Shown one piece after another: positions 54,306 through 64,000 of a stretch of 64,000 nt of DNA. The notes below the pieces were generated by a model. That model was not told the DNA's origin, did not search any database, and was given only the letters and a program-made list of their open reading frames with translations. The number at the start of each line of letters is the position of its first letter. The first letter of the stretch is position 1. A program made the position numbers and the translations under genes. Source of the stretch: Blastobasis lacticolella (taxonomy: Eukaryota > Arthropoda > Insecta > Lepidoptera > Blastobasidae); contig LR990048.1 in NCBI GenBank assembly GCA_905147135.1, positions 14,306,563 through 14,370,562 of the forward strand. Reading direction: 5' to 3'.

Positions 54306-56069
54306 TATAGTATACCTAATTCGTTTGAACTCTTAACGACCATAAACATTTACCTTTCAAAGACTTTTCGCTTGACCATTTAAAAAATTAATGGGAGTGA
54401 AAAGTAATGCCTAGTGAATTAGTGGAAAATAAATTTAAAAAAAGCAATATTGACGAAAATTAGTTTTTGAATTAATTTGTTTGGTTATATTACACAACAA
54501 TATCTACCACCAACATAACACCCTTATTGTAGCATCCTTACAAACTCTTAGTTAGGTTAGCTGGAAGAGATATCTTAAAGAGACAACTTCTGTAATCAAT
54601 TTTATAATAGTCTGTATACACAAAGAGTGAAACTTTTGCGCGTATGTTTCGCTATATCATTAGGACTATTCTTGCGCTGTGACATCATCTTAAATTCAAT
54701 ATTTTCTTGCTAAAAACTGTTATAAAACATCACTGAAATTGATTTTCTACAATATATGACTGTCGAAGATAGCCGAGAAATTATCTTTTTTACTTAAATT
54801 GACATATCAATGTCATTATTAATGGATATATGTGGGCAGAAAAAATGTCGAATTCGAGATGTCCCAGCACAAGAATTAGGCCCCAGAACGATACATCCGC
54901 GTACAAAAATTTTTCATCTATCCTTATCTGAACACTGATGAGTAATCATCAATAACAACAATCAATAACATATTGACCACTTATCTGGCGTAACTGTGAA
55001 TCCTTTGGCCTAAAACACATATTGACCTAAGAACGGTGTGATTACAAATGAGGCGTACGTGATACAGTGTGTTCTAACGGTCCTAAAAGATAGAGAAGGA
55101 AAAAGAAACGGAAGATTAAGTATACAGTCTAAAAAGTAAATCGAATTTTAGTAAAATCATTTTACGATAAGATGCATATTTGTAGACGTATTTTTAATCA
55201 TGCTAGTCCTTTGGATGAGTGTTGATCATAACTTATTCGACAGAAAGACATCGGAAAAATACTCAAATAATTACCATACTCATATGTAGGTACTCAAATA
55301 TTTCCACTACGGACCGATTTTAACGACATAAAGCTAAGAACCATCTGGTTAACAAACTATCTTAATACGATGAATAGATTATTTGCAAGTTATTATTAAG
55401 ATGGAAAACCAACAATAAAAAATAATTTGAGATACGGTATCGCTGTAGTTTCCATTCCCGTATAGTTATATCTTTATTGTAGGCGTATTGGACCACAAAC
55501 ACTAAAACCAGAACTAAATTCATTATTTGATAACGAAACTCTAGATAATGATAAAAAAATTTACCTTATTTTGTATCGGTTGTTGGATATAAGTAGAGTC
55601 TGCTGCAGAAAGCACTGATCTCTCTACCATACGTAGTGGGTCCATTTACTCCGCAGCTGACTGTACCACTGCACTACATGCATATTATGGAATCTCAAAT
55701 AAGTAAACTCACAAGATTTGCATTTACTTTAATTACTTGACTCAATTACTCAAGACTAGTGTACTCGTTTGCCGTTGAAAGCTTATGCTTAATTTAATAA
55801 TTATGTAGAACGTGGAATGCGATCCTTATTCCCACACTAGATATGTTCAGAAGTAATTTCTGTTTACATATGCTCATAAGTAATTATTGTTTACGAGAAT
55901 AAGATAATTGTAATTAAAATAATTGCGATTCCAGAATGATCAGGGCATTCCTTCTCCATTCAACTTTTTACATTCAATACAGATTAAAAGATATGTACTT
56001 AAATAATTTCATTGAGATTATTCATTGCATAGAATATATTTTAATTACACCCGTACTCTGAGGTACGCG
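54306..56069. other. AT-rich DNA, no supported gene
   Basis: 1.8 kb without recognisable repeat or exon. Confidence 0.4.
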
Positions 56070-56125
56070 AAAAAGCACAGGGTTCCAACAGACAATACTT
56101 GAGCGGCACCATGCGTCCGTCAAAA
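56070..56125 (+). repeat. Repeat K, copy 2
   Basis: GCACAGGGTTCCAACAGACA, then ATACTTGAGCGG and CGTCAAAATG, parallels 11833-11885. It directly abuts the SINE at 56128. Confidence 0.6.
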
Positions 56126-56127
56126 TG

Positions 56128-56298
56128 ATGGGGCCCAGGGTCATGATCCAGGATTTGGCAGATCAGTACGTTACAGTGGACGACTGATGATATCCGTGAA
56201 CCTAACCAGATGAACCTGACCAGATTTGATCGTAACCATGACATTCAGTCGCCTAAATGTGCAGGTTTCATCACGATGTTTTCATGTTTTCACTCAAT
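56128..56298 (-). mobile_element. SINE family B, minus strand, head lost
   Basis: GGGGCCCAGGGTCATGATCC, AGGATTTGGCAGATCAGTAC, CCTGACCAGATTTGATCGTA, ACATTCAGTCGCCTAAATGT, GCAGGTTTCATCACGATGTT. The tRNA-like head is missing. Confidence 0.8.
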
Positions 56299-56539
56299 GT
56301 AATTGCCAGAAATATACTCAGATATTGTATGCACCACATACCATATTTATAATATTTATCAGTCTTTTATCTAGAGGGGCGAGGCGCACTCCTATTGCTA
56401 TATTAAAACGACTATTATCTAATATTATATTTTCATTCTTTCCAGATAACACTGCGACAACAAAGTTTCGAGCAGTTTCCTGACTCTTCCCTGCTGTGAA
56501 TTTATTAAAGTAAGTATTGATATGATTTGATGACTGTGA

Positions 56540-56662
56540 TTTTTTTATACTAAGGTGCAATTGCATGCCTGATGGTAAGCAGTTACCGTTAGACGTTTGC
56601 AAAACCAGGGGTATTGCTAGCATTGCTAACCCCGTAAAACACCTTGTTCTGGTAGTAAATAG
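56540..56662 (+). repeat. Family G-related repeat, short form
   Basis: GGTGCAATTGCATGCCTGAT, GGTAAGCAGTTACCGTTAGA, CAAAACCAGGGGTATTGCTA, then TTGTTCTGGTAGTAAAT. The same order and ending occur at 62465-62605. It runs directly into a family C copy. Confidence 0.55.
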
Positions 56663-56664
56663 TG

Positions 56665-56912
56665 TCATCATCATCATCACAGCCCATAACAGTCCACTGC
56701 AGGACTTCGGGCCTCTCCCACGAAAGGGGAAGTCATTGCCATAATCTCCACGCTTGGCAGGCGGGTTGGAGATCGCAGTGCAGTTGATGTAAATCTACCC
56801 AGAAAGATGCTGCTGCCCACCTTTCGGATTTGTCCCTTAGTCGCCTCTTACGACACCCACGGGAAGAGATGGGGTGGTGCTATTATTTGAGGTGGCGGCA
56901 CCACACACCACA
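56665..56912 (+). repeat. Interspersed repeat family C, near full length
   Basis: CATCATCATCACAGCCCATA, ACAGTCCACTGCAGGACTTC, GCCTCTCCCACGAAAGGGGA, ATAATCTCCACGCTTGGCAG, GCGGGTTGGAGATCGCAGTG, then TAGTCGCCTCTTACGACACC and ATGGGGTGGTGCTATTA. It is the best-preserved copy in the window. Confidence 0.8.
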
Positions 56913-58849
56913 TAAATAAACGTAAATAGTGTGCCACGTTAATTTGCCGAAGGGGCTGGAGTTGGTTCCAGAAATTGATAGTTGAGTGTACAATATTATG
57001 CTCGTGCAACAATAACTATAATCTTATTGTCTCGTATATCGATTTTAAACTAACAATTAACTGTAGTCGTCAGCCGTCAGCATCCTGGGTACACTCCTAC
57101 AAAACAACGATTTGGATTATATTTTCTATTTTTGGCACTGTTTCATTTTTAATTTTTCATTAGGTAATTAGGTTTCTTTACAGACAATTGCACTTATGTT
57201 TCGTATGCACACTATCACACTCTTATTTCAAAAAGTATATATGCTTTGTCTAAAATAGGATGATAATTTTGACAGACTGACACATCTATTCGATTATCGA
57301 TTATTTATCATTCTCATAGAACTTGTAGTAGTAGTATGAAGCAAGGTAACGGTCTCTCTCTGAAGAACATAAGAAGGACGTAAAGTATCATTTTGAGATA
57401 TATTATTATGAAACTGTCTAGTTTTCAAGAATTAGTCGAATAAGTTCCTGAATTTCCTCGACAACACAGTTTACATACTCTGAATATCATTGCCAATGTT
57501 GAGAAACATTGATTATCAAGTTAATCTCCCTGGTTTTACGTGCGTAGCTATTAAACCTCGAAGCTTTAATGTAATAACACGTAATATCTATGATAAGTTA
57601 TTGAGAACTTGTCGGATTAATGAGGTGACGTAAATTATCATTCTAGAAGCAGTTGCCAGTTCTCATTCCTCCCCATAGTATATTTTGTGGTTGTCTGTGA
57701 TAATTTTCCAGCTCTCAACATGTTTGTGGTGGAGCTAATTGTAATTTCTTAACGTCTATTATTATATTAAAGTAGAATAGTGCCTGTTTACTCGCAGATT
57801 ATGTAAGAAAAAATATCTAGAACACACAAAGACCATAAAATAAGCGCTTTTATTAACATTGCTATTTAGAATCCGAGTGTTATGATTTGATAGTTGGAAA
57901 ACCTCTCCAGCGTAACTATTACTAACCAACCCTCTATAGGTATCTAATAATTTGAAGTCTCAAATATCTATTATGTCGAACAATATAGATACTACAATTT
58001 CGTGACTGCGTTCTTCTGGATTGTTAAGATGTTCCCAAGCATTAAGGTATCATAAAGTTAATAGTGACTTAGCGATTTTCGTTTTCACTTGAAGTTGGTT
58101 TGGCATTGCACCAATTGCAATGCTTTCTCTTGTTAGCAATATTTTAAACAAATTAAACGTCCAACTTATCGACCAATTTATTGTCGCCTTGACACCCATA
58201 GATCGAAAGGTTTGGTCAAAAACAACATTATAGCTATTATTGGCTTCTATTATTCTGGACACCACATGGCAGTCTACATACTCGTAATACAAAATTTTAG
58301 TCGAAATCTTAACATATTACTTTTACCACACACATACTAAACCAACATTAATTAATCTTACTCATAACAAAAGAACGTAACTAATTCGTTATTTCAATAC
58401 ACTAAACAGATTTGGTTAGAAAAACAAATATCTAAACATTTCGTAATGGAGATTAACCTCCGAAACAGACTAATTTAAAGCGATAACAATCTACTGTACA
58501 CGTTTAGAGAAAATAATTTAATATCACGATGTCAAATTAGATAGTCACGCCTTCGTAATGTGGCGGTGTATCAGTGTGTTTGTATCTATTCTCTTTGTAT
58601 AAAATGTGGAATTAATTGTGCTCTTCATGCTTTCTGCCGTCAGATGTGGGTGAGATCCAATGTTTGTTTGTTTAACGAGTGGAAATTTAAAGGAATCTCG
58701 TGTAGAACACCGAGTTGCGATATTAATACAAGAAAACGCAAGTGCGTGAGAGTATATTATATTAGTTTATATTTGTTTGCAGGGAAATTGTTGATTTCGT
58801 TTGGCATTCTCACATACATAAGTAGGTAGGTAGATTGGTAGAGGGCATA
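56913..58849. other. AT-rich DNA, no supported gene
   Basis: Frames up to 89 codons (58560-58829) lack recognisable motifs. Non-repetitive as far as I can tell. Confidence 0.4.
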
Positions 58850-58955
58850 ATATCAACAGCTCCCAACAGTCCACTGTTAGACTTAAGACCTCCACATTAG
58901 TGGAGGGGCTTGCCATAATCTCCACTCTTACCAGATTCCTTTGGAGACCGCAGTG
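58850..58955 (+). repeat. Interspersed repeat family C, diverged left half
   Basis: CAACAGTCCACTGTTAGACT, TAGTGGAGGGGCTTGCCATA, ATCTCCACTCTTACCAGATT, GGAGACCGCAGTG. The second half of the family is absent. Confidence 0.6.
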
Positions 58956-60238
58956 TTGAACACTTGTAACGCTACAACGCTTCCAACAAAAAAAACATGT
59001 GTATATAAAAAAGCGACAAAATGGGATATGGTTCAGGGGAACATGATATATTTATACGTCACGCTCCTCTGCTATTCTGCCTTACCCTGCAAGATAACAG
59101 AAATATTACACACATCAATGAAAAAAATAAAAAATATAAAATTAAAACAAAATTAATAGCACATTATTTATTAAATTAATTATGTTAATCCCCTTGTGAT
59201 AAAAGAAAAAGGGGAAGAAGAAAAATAGAAGAGGATAATGCTATCTACTCTACTTTGGGTAGACGGCACTAGCTTTGCCTAACCCGACACCTCTATAACG
59301 ACGATAGAACGAGTCCACCATCCAAATAGCAATACATCGAATTCACGCCTCGCTCCTCACAAATCACATCAGAATGGTGCGCGCAATGGGTAGTTGACAT
59401 TAATTTTATCGTCGCCAATGTGCGGTTAATCACGGTTCATTAGTCGGTCTGCATTGTTGCTAGGCACCAGTGTCGTAAATCGCGCGACCGGTGCGGTCTG
59501 GATTCGACTGGAATGCGGCTAGCTGAGATAACCTTGAAGGTTGTGCGAACGTCGAGAAGGAAGCGGGTGGATGTTGGAGTGTTATGATTGGGGAGGTATT
59601 GAAACGCTATGAAGTGTAACCGTAAAGTTATGATTGGGAACTTGGAGATTTGAACGTATAAGTAACTTAGGTGTATCGCGAAACGTAGTTAGTTGCTTGG
59701 CTGGTGGTTTGGTATTGCATTACATTTAAAAACATTATTATGGAATAAAACTTTCTCCACATTGACTACGTCTTTGCCTTCGAGAATGAGGCGTATCGGT
59801 ACTAATGTTAGATACTTACATTAGTAAGTTGACAAGAGTTTATTTATCTTTACAACAAAAACCGACTAGACGCTAAAAGTAAAGGACGATATAATGTATA
59901 GGTATAGCACGTTTCATACTCTGTCACTCCGTCAGAAAAATTGAGGAACTTTTCATGATCGTTTCTAAGCACCAATTGGCTGTTTTTAATAACATCTGTA
60001 CTATACGAAAGCGTCATAAGGCAGCAAGTAGGTAGAATCAAATTAAGTCTTGTTGGGCTTAGGTCAAAGAACAAGGCAGCTTCGTCCTAACCCACAGCCC
60101 AATAAAAGACGTAAAACCGCGGAGGTAGCTAACTTTCCAATCCTTCTAATCTAACCCCTGACTCGTCCGTACTCTGTACGATATACAAATGTAGCTGTTA
60201 ATTTCTACACAACTACTACTACCTCTAACATATTTATA
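58956..60238. other. No supported gene; CpG-richer island 59370-59560
   Basis: 59370-59560 looks single-copy and preserved: TGACATTAATTTTATCGTCG, CCAATGTGCGGTTAATCACG, GGTTCATTAGTCGGTC. It includes GTTGCTAGGCACC at 59456-59468, one base from the X-box-like word in the 25484 element. The remainder is ordinary DNA. Confidence 0.3.
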
Positions 60239-61385
60239 TGAATTGGAACAGAAATTTCTCTCCCACAACCCAGCCGCTCACCGCTCCACTTAAGCCGTGT
60301 CCTGTCCCCGAGGGCCACAATACCACGCTACCTGTTGCAATATCGGCGGGCAAATCCGCACGGGTGCTTGCTAAATCAACATCCTATCAGACACTCGGCG
60401 CTACGGTACTTTGGTTTATTGTGAGCAGACCGCCTTTCTCGGAACACCAATATTCAATATCTAGTGTGGGCCTTTTGGTATTACGGCGGGCGAGAGGTTG
60501 AGATGTTTAGATTGGGGATAGAGCTGTTCCTAGAAAATATGTAACTTTAAGAAAATCTTAAAAAAAAACTTATTATGTTATAGACAAACGGAACGACTAC
60601 CTAAGGGTACATTAATGCGTCTTACATATGTTCAGTTTTAACTGTTGGAACTTACATAATGTATAAGCCTGTCGTATCTACCGCTAGCCACATATCGAAA
60701 AAAATTGCACAATTAAATTGTGCAGTTAAAACTTGAGGTGTATTGTGTCACTCCGGGTACAAACTGTCAACATGGCATAATGTGTAATGTGTCAGGTGGC
60801 ACGACTGTCAAAAGTGACATGTAGGAATATTTATGCAACTGCAAAATGTGAATTTTGCAGGAAAGTGGTTTAAAGGGAATCAATTGCGGTCTCCAACCTG
60901 TCATACCTGGCCATAACTTGCACAAACCTACTAATTTCAGTAATCAATTTGCCTCAACCAAATCAGTGGTCGTCAACCTTTTATCCTCGCTTCCTGAAGC
61001 CGTTGCAACGGCACATTATGACTGCCGGCTGCAGCTATCTCCCTGTCTTTTGTCCGGGCAATCTTGGGTCCCTAATGGCCGCATTAGGTACTGATTAGCA
61101 CCCAGGCTTGCGCACGCGCACTTGATAAACAGTACACCGCCCGCTCTAAGATTAATAGTGACAAATAGATTCAGATAACTCAGATGTGTGTATGTGTCGC
61201 GGTTGGACTGGAAGGCCCGCCGTTTTGTGTAATGGCTGGCTGTTTTATAAGGTTCAGAGTATGCTAAGTTGAGGTCAACATGTAAATAATGTTGTTTGTT
61301 TGATAGTTATTGATCCAGTATATCCAAATGACATGACAACTTGGTACTTAATAACGGTAGGTAGTTGGTAACAATAGGCTATGAA
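60239..61385. other. GC-richer DNA with small hairpins, no supported gene
   Basis: Frames of 87 codons (60238-60501) and 79 codons (60855-61094) have no recognised domain. Two hairpins are exact: 60706-60724 (TGCACAAT arms, TAA loop) and 60839-60860 (CTGCAAAAT arms, GTGA loop). Confidence 0.35.
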
Positions 61386-61604
61386 CGTCTGTGGCCTAAT
61401 GGCTAGCGATCTGACTCGTAAGCGAGAGGTCAGAATTCTATCACCTGTGCCGCCATGTACCAATGACCTTTTTCTGAACCTTTTACACATTCAGACGAAT
61501 TTTTTATAGTCAGGTTCCCCAGGAGGTCCCGTGGCAGTTGTCCCATTTTTATTACCTGATCTGCCAAATCCTGGATCTTGAACCATGGCGGTCCTCGCGC
61601 GAGA
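61386..61604 (+). mobile_element. SINE family B, internally deleted
   Basis: CTGTGGCCTAATGGCTAGCG (A-box region), TGACTCGTAAGCGAGAGGTC, GCCGCCATGTACCAATGACC, then CCTGATCTGCCAAATCCTGG and ATGGCGGTCCTCGCGC. The block containing TGAGGGAAAACAT is missing. Confidence 0.75.
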
Positions 61605-62464
61605 ATACAGCTGGGACATTGACGTCAAGATTTTTTTTTTACTAAGGCATAAGTATTGCATGAATTTCTTGTTGTTCCACCGAAACGAAAGAGAGCTGAA
61701 TGAATGATCATGGATGTTAATCTGTAAATACATTTATTTATTGACATGCAACAAAATGTTTTTAATTAATTAATAAAGTACCTAGGGCGATCAGCAATGA
61801 ATCCAGTAGAAGATAAGCTTGTGTTGCGTGCAGTTCATTTGGTCTTTTATTTTATTTTGTACCCATTTTTTATGAGATAAAATATCATTCAACCGTTCTC
61901 AAATAAAATGGAAACTTGTTCCGATAATAGGCGCAAGTTTATGCACGCCAATATAACACGGCAGGGGTGCTCAACCATTCATTAAATTTCAATGACCATT
62001 GCGCTTGTCCCTTCGGCTTGTTCATGTGATACTGTAAAGGGCTGTCAACATTTTAAAAAAGGAACTCTAAAGCTCGGCCGGAGACCGAGCACTTGTGTTC
62101 CAAACAGATGTTAAAACCTTTTTATTATAAATTCAGTGGTGCAACTATGTAACTTGGTTGTTTTCATTTTAGTATCAGGTCAGTAGTGTATCGTTTCCGT
62201 ACTTATGTCTGAAGAATGTGTGGTCCACTCCATGAAATACCTAATAATAAATAGTTTGTAAATACCTATAGGTATTTGGATATTCGATGTTTGTTACTCA
62301 ATCACTCAAAAACGAAACTGAATAGTTTTGGATGTAATTTGGCACTCTCTTTCGTATGGGAGCCACCTACAATACCACATACTAACCTTTCGTTTAACAT
62401 GGCGGTGGCATACGAAAACCCTTAACCGGGACGAAAACGGCCAGTTATACATACCTCTATGTCA
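61605..62464. other. No supported gene
   Basis: AT-rich with T-runs; nothing recognised. Confidence 0.4.
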
Positions 62465-62636
62465 ATCGGTTGACAAACAGACAAGCTGGCCATCTGATGG
62501 AAAGTGGTGACCACTGCCTATGGACATTAGCAAGACCAGGGGTAGCTATCACCAATGCATTGTCCACTTACAAAACCCACGTTGCTCTGGTGGTAAATAG
62601 GCAAATGCTAGGCTCCTCTACTGTCAAAGCCACCTC
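62465..62636 (+). repeat. Family G-related repeat, short form, with right extension
   Basis: CAAGCTGGCCATCTGATGGA, GTGACCACTGCCTATGGACA, AGACCAGGGGTAGCTATCAC, then TCTGGTGGTAAATAGG. The final part, GGCAAATGCTAGGCTCCTCT, recurs at 62942-62960, on the other side of the RTE-like fragment. Confidence 0.55.
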
Positions 62637-62922
62637 TATAGCCTCCAGGGTCCACCTTCCTACTCCTCTTGGTCCACTTCGCTCGGTCTACGGATCCTTG
62701 GTGGTGAGTGTATTGGCACGAATATCATTCTTAACGACGTCAAGCTATCGCTTCCGGCCGACTTCTCCTTCTCGTACATGGCGGGGGTGGTCCGACCAGA
62801 TATTTGTCGTACGTGAAACCTTACGTCCGTGAAAGCGGTAGTCTTGCAGCTTATCTGCGATGTCACAAACGCTAATGCCCCCTCGAATATGGGCGTTTCG
62901 GACGTGATCCTTCCCTGAAACC
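62636..62922 (-). pseudogene. RTE-like LINE reverse-transcriptase tail, minus strand
   Basis: On the minus strand it encodes IRGGISVCDIADKLQD, equivalent to IRGSFGVKDIADKIEE of the 23655 copy, then after frame loss the block RANTLTTKDP…DRAKWTKRSRKVDPGG at the C-terminus. Several frameshifts separate the parts. The element is flanked by 45-bp direct repeats (62593-62636 and 62936-62980). Confidence 0.7.
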
Positions 62923-63361
62923 ATCTCTATAGCTAGTAAATGAGCATATGCTAGGCCCCTCTACTACCAAAGTCACCTCACCTCTAGTTGCAGCACAGCC
63001 CAGCTACCACAATTGAGCGCGGTTTGCAATTTGAATTGCAAAGCGTGTTCCAATGTCCCAGCTAGTTTTGATAAAAACCGGCAGAGTTGCGGCGCGACTA
63101 AAGCGTAAATCTCGCCAAGTCTAGTGGCAAGATATACTTTTTACACATGCCCCAACTTGTTTATGGGACCATGCAATCAAACACTTTTATTTTTTAAGTC
63201 ATTTGGAGTTATTAATTTATGGGCCAGTTCTTGCTGGATAACCTTTTTCGTTGATACCGTATATCAACAGTCATCAGCAAAGAACTCATTGTTAATGTCT
63301 GCTTCACATGGAAGGTTTTATTATAAAAATTACATACAGCAGATAGCAGCTGTCAAAAAGT
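62923..63361. other. Repeat-flank copy then unremarkable DNA
   Basis: 62936-62980 repeats 62593-62636. Beyond that a 79-codon frame at 63124-63363 has no recognised motif. Confidence 0.4.
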
Positions 63362-63545
63362 AGAAGATACGGCTTCGCACGGGTTTTTTCGGCTTTTGTC
63401 TGTTATACACTTATTATACATACCGTACTATAAATCTTCCGAAAATAATCTAACCGATGGTGAGAACCGCATCAAAATCCGTTGGTCAGTTTAGGGAATA
63501 GAGACAGATAGACAGACGCGGAAATCGACTTTATTTAATAAAATG
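63362..63545 (+). mobile_element. Interspersed repeat family L, degenerate
   Basis: GATACGGCTTCGCACGGGTT head, a TCTTCCGAAAATAATCTAAC centre, CATCAAAATCCGTTGGTCAG, then AGACAGATAGACAGACGCGG. Order and the CATCAAAATCCGTT phrase identify the family. Confidence 0.7.
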
Positions 63546-63765
63546 TAAGGAATTACCATTTTCACATTGCAGCTGCTAGACTTGGGCCTTCTCCATAATA
63601 CCAATTTATGTTATTAAATATAATTTTGAATATAATATAATATAGACAAATAAAAAATAAATCCCTCATACAAAAATTTACCTTCACCAACCTCTTAAAT
63701 TTTAACGTGGCTTCACAATTTATTTTACCCACTCAAACCCTGTTCCGCGGTTAACTTTTATTGAC
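63546..63765. other. No supported gene
   Basis: AT-rich DNA with an incomplete echo of family C (TGCAGCTGCTAGACTTGGGC at 63571). Confidence 0.35.
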
Positions 63766-64000
63766 AGGAACACGTATCCTGCGCGCTACATTTTAAGATT
63801 GTAGCGCACACTACGCCAGCCGGGCAGGAATCAATAAACCCCAGTGTTTATTACAAAATTAATATTGCAGGGTAGTTAAGTATTTATCACTGCGCGTCGC
63901 GTCTCGTCTGACTGAAGTATAAAAGCTCTTAGGCGGCGCCTGCGCAACGAACATAGGCTCATTGAATTTCTCATTTAAATAATAGCGCATTCAAAGGACT
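63766..64000 (+). promoter_or_regulatory. Candidate TATA-box promoter at the window edge
   Basis: TATAAAAG at 63918-63925 lies in a GC- and CpG-rich, non-repetitive stretch (CTGCGCGTCGCGTCTCGTCT before it, GGCGGCGCCTGCGCAACGAA after it). Start sites would be expected near 63945-63960; a TCATTG word lies at 63959 and TCATTT, an arthropod initiator match, at 63970. A hairpin (GCGCTACA arms, 63783-63807) lies upstream. Any transcript would run out of the window to the right, so its product is unseen. Confidence 0.4.

Noticed and set aside
56456..56512. Exon-like stretch between TTCTTTCCAG and GTAAGT
   Set aside because: All three frames contain a stop codon. It may at most be non-coding.
56318..56680. 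120-codon minus-strand open frame
   Set aside because: It begins in the (CAT)n run at a family C repeat and passes through a family G-related repeat. It is an artefact of repeats, including the poly-Met start.
62470..62832. 120-codon plus-strand open frame
   Set aside because: It crosses a family G-related repeat and then the antisense strand of an RTE-like remnant, so it is not a gene.

Overview
This window is almost certainly nuclear DNA of a moth or butterfly (Lepidoptera). The evidence is the moderately AT-rich base composition, the absence of any long open reading frame, and a dense, interleaved set of old interspersed repeats of types I recognise from lepidopteran introns and intergenic DNA. 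These include two tRNA-derived SINE families, the family with a TTTGCTCGCGACTCCGTCCG head, non-LTR retrotransposon 3' ends with AATAAA plus short tandem tails, and small inverted-repeat elements. I find no complete protein-coding gene, rRNA, functional tRNA or CRISPR array. The longest open frame (168 codons from a GTG) does not read like a protein. Species and host gene cannot be named from sequence alone.

Layout. 1-10 kb: AT-rich DNA, a 17-bp perfect hairpin (930-968), a 116-bp foldback element (4745-4860), a nested LINE insertion (4888-5345), two copies of a SINE with a tRNA-Gly-like head, and one well-formed candidate 44-nt exon (7768-7811). 10-20 kb: the densest repeat field, with LINE 3' ends, SINEs in both orientations, a degenerate reverse-transcriptase C-terminus (16210-16490) and other multicopy families. 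20-26 kb: an AT-rich gap, an RTE-like reverse-transcriptase tail (23655-24060), a minus-strand fragment with a GVPQG reverse-transcriptase motif (24516-24737), and a 198-bp inverted-repeat element (25484-25681) with three 30-bp GC-rich units that resemble RFX X-boxes. 26-36 kb: mostly non-repetitive DNA with a diverged local duplication (30480-31612), two related MITE-like elements, and a 1-kb GC-richer island (33930-35035). 36-50 kb: sparse repeats, a possible TATA promoter (39770-39960), AT-rich DNA, more SINE and LINE pieces, and a short exon-like stretch at 43266-43340. 50-64 kb: scattered SINE, LINE and C-family copies, a CpG-rich palindrome (52424-52441), RTE tails and a TATA-box promoter-like segment at the right edge pointing out of the window.

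The picture fits a large intron or gene desert of a developmental locus: non-repetitive islands rich in TAAT/ATTA-type motifs sit between layers of transposon debris. That is inference. The parts most worth checking are the candidate microexon, the duplicated island at 30.5-31.6 kb, the X-box-bearing inverted-repeat element and the two promoter-like segments. The mobile elements are all truncated or frame-disrupted, so none should move autonomously.
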